Assembly (NCBI RefSeq): GCF_021347895.1
Contig: NC_067122.1
Coordinates: 10,033,983 to 10,097,982 of the forward strand
DNA from: Acanthochromis polyacanthus
Taxonomy: Eukaryota > Chordata > Actinopteri > Pomacentridae
Direction of reading: 5' to 3'
DNA: 64,000 nt
Below, in pieces: positions 59,300 to 64,000 of this stretch. The notes below the pieces were generated by a model. It did not search any database. It was not told the origin of the DNA and saw only the letters and a list, made by a program, of their open reading frames with translations. Position 1 is the first letter of the stretch; every line of letters starts with the position of its first letter. The translations under genes and the position numbers were made by a program.

Positions 59300-59425
59300 T
59301 TGCTACAGCCACCAGAGGACTATATATGGATCATGAGAAATGAGCTGCACAAATGGGTTGCTGTTCATATCAGATACTCTCCAGCAATTGTACGTAGAAT
59401 CAAAGACAACTCCGCTCAAAATGAG
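59300..59425 (+). CDS. Possible internal exon of an unknown gene
   Basis: A strong acceptor (CTTCCTCTCTTGCTGTCCCAG ending at 59299) opens a frame that starts LLQPPEDYIWIMRNELHKW and stays open for 66 codons. The possible donor GTGCAA at 59426 would close a 126-nt, phase-0 exon; the better-scoring GTACGT at 59400 would close a 100-nt one. The peptide is not low complexity and has two tryptophans, but I recognise no family. It lies only 240 bp from the transposon at 58.5 kb. Could be chance. Confidence 0.2.
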
Positions 59426-60084
59426 GTGCAAACACTGGCAGCTTGTCCTGAGATGGCTGGCTGGTGTGATATAAGCGTATATTGTGTCATAAATTAAGTT
59501 TTAATCACAAGTTGGACAAAGTCAACAGGCACTGGTCAAACAACCACGGATGAACAAGAAGCAATTTAATTTGCTATCATCATGACAATGCTGTATTTTA
59601 ATGACCTCAAACCATTTTAGGAATTCTCTAAATAGTTTTTACTCTGACAGAAACATTGCATAATTGATACTGCATAGACTTTCAAATAAGGTCTATGTAA
59701 TACTAAGTACATAGGCTTCCTATGAAGTTAAGCCCAATGAGATTAGAGTGTTCAACCCTCAGGATCGGAGAAGGTATGTTTCTCTACACTGAAGAGCAGT
59801 GACTACACATAGAAAATGTTCATTTAAAACACAGTACATCTATTTAAAGCTGTAATCCCAGTTGGTTGTTGTTAACTGAAAAGAAAAACACTGACAGACA
59901 TTTGCCATCTTTGATCAGTCCACTCTCAGAGCGTTGAAGCAGCACAAGTGACATATTATATTTCATGCTGTGTTTGCTTTTTCACCCAAACATAAAGCAG
60001 CATTGTGCTTTATTGACTTGGCTTAATTTAGATCTTTCACAGATGCAAATGGCGACACGGGGTGAAAAATATGGATTTAGGCTT

Positions 60085-60163
60085 TAGCTGAGGCTACAGT
60101 GTCCTGATTACATAGATTCCTCAATGAAGCAGAGGCTTTAGGTTCGATCCCCTATACAGCCAC
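60085..60163 (+). repeat. tRNA-like (SINE head) trace
   Basis: TAGCTGAGG (A-box-like) is followed about 55 bp later by GGTTCGATCCC (B-box-like, 60141-60151), the spacing of a tRNA or a tRNA-derived SINE head. The stems do not pair well and no SINE body follows, so a functional tRNA is unlikely. Confidence 0.3.
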
Positions 60164-61778
60164 TAAACTATATATCACTGTTTCATCTTTGAGCAACATA
60201 CAGAATTCCTCTTTGCCTATAAAGACGGATTAAGTGAAAAGACATTGAATGTAACGTGACCGGTGAATTTTCAATGCCAGCATGTTGTCATGTCAACTCG
60301 AGTCAGCTGTATTTACTTGAAGGTGAAATTACAAGCTGTTTGTTTTTACTACAGATTCAAGCTCCGTTCAGAGTGCAGCTTAAATGTCTTGATATGCCGA
60401 CATTTTAAAATGGAGCTGGAATTCAGCGACACCTGGTATAATCAAACAAATGCACCCAATTACCTCAGCTACATTCTGTTTTTCTTCTCTTTATCTTGTA
60501 TCTTGCTGCTGCACAGGAACACATGACAGCTGTGGCATGCAAGGCAAACCAGATTTCAACACACAAGAATATTAACAATCTGTGAGGTGGTGTGGGATTG
60601 TGAGGGTGGCAGAGGGAACAGACTAGCATGTTGCTGCATTCAAATGTGAGACAAGAATACTGATTGACTCTACACACTGCAGTTTGTTTGTTTAGTCCCC
60701 TTAGTGCAGTTGCTTAGTCTTAAGAGAGGAGTCCTATCGTTAGGCAAACACTTTAGCATGTTGACGGGCAGTCAGTGACAGGAAAGCTAACCTCATTTTT
60801 GATTCCAGGGGGTGTCTGTGTGGCCCAAGAAGCGAGCACAGTCAGGAGTGACTCGAAAGCAGATTATCACTTTCATCCCCCCCAAAATCTTTGAAGCTAG
60901 TCCTTGAACCTGAGATGCAGGAGCCAGCCTTAAAAATTACAAAATCCAGTCTGCTTTGTATTCAGTCAAAGTACCCCACAGAAGAAATGTAAATTCAATT
61001 GCACAAGACTGCATCAATATTCAGGTCGATGCATTGTTAAAAGCGGGCACATTCATGAAGATAATTGGTTTGCATTCCAGTTACTGTATTTAAAAGGAAA
61101 AAATAGAGTCAAAGAACAGAGGAACTGTTTTTACTCTATGGCTGCATTTTTAACTTCCCTTATCTCAAGGTGGCCAGGCAATCAAGAGCATGGTCGGGCT
61201 TTTCTGGAGCATCTCAAGGATCAAACTCAATGGGTAAAATCCCCGTGAAGTTTCTAATGGTTTTAGAAATCCAAGGAGTACTATGAAATTATTCTAAATT
61301 GTGGTGCGCCACAGAAGATGAATGGAAAAAGGCAAGTTTATGAGGGTTTGGAGCATAACTGCCTGGAAAGACTTGAATTTAGGCTTTAAGGATATTCACC
61401 CGCTCCAATAAAGATGTTCTACTACTATTTCAATAATTCATCAGTGTTTGTGTGCTATTATGGAGACTTTGTATGCTCTGAAGTAATGATAATTATTATT
61501 AAAAAAAAATCTGTTAGTGCTCTGAACAAATGTTCAGTTTTTTATCCACATATCTGATGCAATGTTGTCAGAGCTTTAGAAACTAAAATGACTGGAGCTT
61601 AATGCCTCCATGCTCATGTTTCCTAATTGCAAATCTCATATAAATTAAAGAATTTTCAGATACTCAGTCCAGCTCTTGTAGCAGATCTGTCTTTTGTCCT
61701 GGTAGAGCTTAATGAAACTTCATAGCCTCTCTCTTACATGAGAAATTAAGCATCAGAGACAGTTTCTCATTTCAGCCT

Positions 61779-61794
61779 AATTAAAGTTTTAATT
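61779..61794. promoter_or_regulatory. Inverted pair of homeodomain-type sites
   Basis: AATTAAA and TTTAATT form a perfect inverted repeat with a two-base spacer, inside high-complexity AT-rich sequence. Paired TAAT cores of this type bind homeodomain dimers. Function is inferred only. Confidence 0.25.
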
Positions 61795-63040
61795 GCTTGA
61801 TGTTGAGCACAGCATCTAGTGAAAAAGCACACTCACCATTAGGCACACCCCGAATCAGAAAGAGCAGTGAAAACACAAACAGAAATAAAAATAATATACG
61901 GTGGCTCTTCTACATAATTGGTCATGAATAGTCAACTCCTCCAGATTTCTTAACAAAATGACAGGGGTGGGTCCTTTGCTTTTGACACACGTACACACAG
62001 TGTTTCGTCTGTTATGTGCCTGGTATTCTGATTATTGTGTGGGGTAGACATAACCCTGGAGTGCTGAGAAATACAGTAGGTGGACAAAAGACCTTGGAGG
62101 CTAATCCTATTGGTTTTGCCATCTCTAGGAATCTACATTTCACACGGCTGGGTTGAAGCTAATGGCTGTGGGGTGTGCATGCCAATCGCATTAGAACCAG
62201 GTGTTGGGATTCAGCTCACTATTCCTTCTTTTCCTTCCTCTGGCAGGGTGTACGTGCTGTCTAACACTAAGACCTGACAGTGGCTTGTTCCATTTTCTCT
62301 CATCCTGAGCCCTGTGGACACCTGTGGTGACAGTAATTGAAGGCTCTCAGATCTTTCGCGATCGCTCTGTCTTGTCTTCCTGCAGTTACTGGTCATCCAG
62401 CCACGGAAAAATGTACAAACTCGTTTGTGTTTTACATATGTGCACTTTTGAACTTATGGCCTGCATTGCAGGGCACAAAGCATGAAAGGCATTTGTTGAA
62501 AAGTTTTTCATTTTATGCTTCTGGTGATTTAGCAAATGTAGCTGCAAGGCTATTTCAGTCTGAGATGGACAGGCGACACAAAAGGACACAAGGACATTTT
62601 TCAGACAGTATGCTTTGTGTCGCATGGTCATCACTTTAGCTAAATCCGTTTTCCATTTTGTCCTTGGAACAGGCACAAATGAAGTTATAAAAAAAAGTCC
62701 TTGTGGTTCTTCAGTACAACTAAAAATGTTTTTTGTTTTTTTTTTGCATGTGTGCGTGTGTCTTTTACATTGTAGACCTGATTATTTAATCAAACTTTTG
62801 TTATGGAGACATTTTCAGACAATTTTAAAGCTGTTTGCAAAAAAATGATGATAGAACTATTAAAATGAGAGTATCACTCTTGCGGAAATATTTTTAAATA
62901 GTCCACTCTATAGGGATCCTAGAGGAAGAAAAGAAAAGAATTAGGATCAAAGTTCTTGTACTGATGTTTGTGCACAATTTTACGGCAGCCCATACAAAAA
63001 AGCCAGGATCAATCTCAAAGCAATGGTCTGAATAAAGATG

Positions 63041-63056
63041 TCATCATCATCATCAT
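63041..63056. repeat. TCA trinucleotide microsatellite
   Basis: Five TCA units. Confidence 0.8.
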
Positions 63057-63839
63057 GCTGCTTGCACGGCTAAAACCCACACCAGTGTAGGAGAGTCTAA
63101 TGCTCTTTCAGATATGATGAATATTTATGGCATCGTCTGCTGATATTGTGGCACAGTAAAACCAACATTCTCCTGCAGCTGAAGCCACGCAGGCAGCAAC
63201 AATTACTGATTCACGAAATAAACAAAGTCATCATAATGAATAATTTACCAAAATCCTGGATTATAGTTAACAGTGTTTATGATCATTCAATTGGACTGTT
63301 TTTCATTGCTTAGTCATTGCTGAGTCAAGACTTTGTATGAAGAATTTAAAAGAAACCCAACAATCTATGGTGCGTTCAGTGCTATAAAACTTCCATCTTA
63401 CTACCACTTCCGTCTCTATATTGATCTCAGCTGAGTACTCTGAGATGAATGTGTTGACAGTAATGCACAGACAGCACCAGTGGTTATAGAGTTTTAAAAC
63501 ATCTCAGAGTAACTGTCAGTCTGAGGTGCTAGCTCTGTTCTCTGGCATTACAGTCTGAGCTACTATTGTACTGTACACCCTCTGACAACTCCAACCTCCA
63601 CACTTTTACTTTTTGCTGTGCTACATGAAGGATACACCACTTCCTGTAGTGGCACTGAACACCGACACCAAATAAAAATCAGTTGCATCCCTCACTATGC
63701 ATAAAAAATAAAAAAAACAGTCCCACAGACACAGTGCTGCACTGAAGATCAACAGAGCTACGTATTGCAACTGTTTTTGTTGGAACTAAAGCGATGAACC
63801 AAGGCCCGTCAATACATATGGACATACATACATGAAAGG

Positions 63840-63922
63840 GGTTTATTTTGGCAAAGGAGAAAAAAATTATTTATATAGCAGGTTTATTTTGGCAAAGGAG
63901 AAAAAAATTGATTTATATAGCA
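63840..63922. repeat. Tandem duplication, 41/42-bp unit
   Basis: Two adjacent units starting GGTTTATTTTGGCAAAGGAG (63840-63880 and 63881-63922) are identical apart from one extra G in the second. The near identity indicates a recent local duplication. Confidence 0.9.
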
Positions 63923-63960
63923 CCTTTCACAGATACAAAATCACAAAGTGCTTTATATGC
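63908..63960. mobile_element. Fragment of a common fish retroelement
   Basis: GATTTATATAGCACCTTTCA, followed by CACAAAGTGCTTTAT, is a phrase found in 3' portions of dispersed fish LINE/SINE repeats. Only about 50 bp are present, joined to the tandem duplication. Confidence 0.4.
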
Positions 63961-63974
63961 ATGTGTGTGTATCC

Positions 63975-64000
63975 ACCAGTCAAATGTTTGGACAATCTTT
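63975..64000. mobile_element. Possible edge of a Tc1-like element (cut by window end)
   Basis: CCAGTCAAATGTTTGGACA resembles the AGTCAAAAGTTTGGACACACC start of a Tc1-like repeat family in fish. Only the first 26 bp lie in the window. Confidence 0.35.

Larger units (their letters stand above)
59062..63839. other. Unique sequence, no confirmed gene
   Basis: A possible exon at 59300-59425 and a tRNA-like trace at 60085-60163 are listed separately. Strong acceptor-like tracts end at about 62246 (CTTCCTCTGGCAG) and 62385 (CTTGTCTTCCTGCAG), but the frames after them are short. High-complexity stretches at 60230-60480, 61020-61260 and 61600-61810 may be conserved noncoding DNA. A TCA trinucleotide run is at 63041-63056. 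Confidence 0.45.

Noticed and set aside
62246..62460. Two strong acceptor-like tracts (ending about 62246 and 62385)
   Set aside because: The frames that follow are short and motif-free. Pyrimidine-rich CAG ends are frequent in this DNA.
1..64000. CRISPR arrays, bacterial operons, plasmid or phage modules
   Set aside because: No regularly spaced direct repeats, no ribosome-binding-site-led dense ORFs, and clear vertebrate retroelements throughout.

Overview
The window looks like nuclear DNA of a ray-finned fish, most likely a percomorph. It is AT-rich and poor in CpG, has no operon-like packing of ORFs, and carries many short microsatellites. Its mobile elements are of fish type: tRNA-headed SINEs ending in GGAT repeats, an L2-clade LINE with esterase and reverse-transcriptase remains, Tc1-like transposase remnants and a small hAT element. 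The species assignment is inference from the repeats, not from a host gene.

No host protein-coding gene can be supported with confidence. The ORFs of 60-260 codons scattered on both strands are mostly chance frames or transposon fragments. The best hints of host transcription units are: (i) a TATA-type promoter with a tiny first coding exon and a consensus splice donor near 40.6-40.8 kb; (ii) a CpG-rich block at 54.3-55.0 kb with GC boxes, a perfect cAMP-response element and a CTCF-like site; (iii) a possible internal exon at 59.3 kb. The window is best read as a large intergenic or intronic region.

Layout. 0-6.4 kb: unique sequence with pyrimidine tracts (3.7-4.0 kb) and a possible conserved noncoding block (4.0-4.3 kb). 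6.4 and 16.3 kb: two copies of an unclassified repeat with short inverted ends. 9.3-10.2 kb: possible conserved noncoding sequence. 10.6 kb: first SINE. 18.0-19.9 kb: further possible noncoding conserved blocks, a CpG cluster and a G-quadruplex motif. 21.7 kb: a perfect 33-base hairpin. 24.9-28.3 kb: a decayed but nearly complete L2 LINE. 31.4-31.8 kb: a CpG-bearing block. 33.4 kb: second SINE, lacking its 3' part. 34.9-35.9 kb: Tc1-like transposase pseudogene. 38.6 kb: LINE 3' tail. 42.1-42.9 kb: hAT-type element with 8-bp target duplications. 46.1-46.6 kb: internally deleted Tc1-like element. 54.3-55.0 kb: CpG block. 55.8-56.5 kb: SINE remnant, LINE tail and third SINE. 58.5-59.06 kb: a 552-bp element with 19-bp inverted ends and 9-bp target duplications that carries the start of a RecQ-like helicase. 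63.8-64.0 kb: a tandemly duplicated repeat fragment and the edge of what may be another transposon.

There is no gene network to describe. The window mainly records successive insertions. The most unusual objects are the helicase-bearing element at 58.5 kb, the isolated promoter/first-exon signal at 40.7 kb and the CpG/CTCF block at 54.3-55.0 kb.
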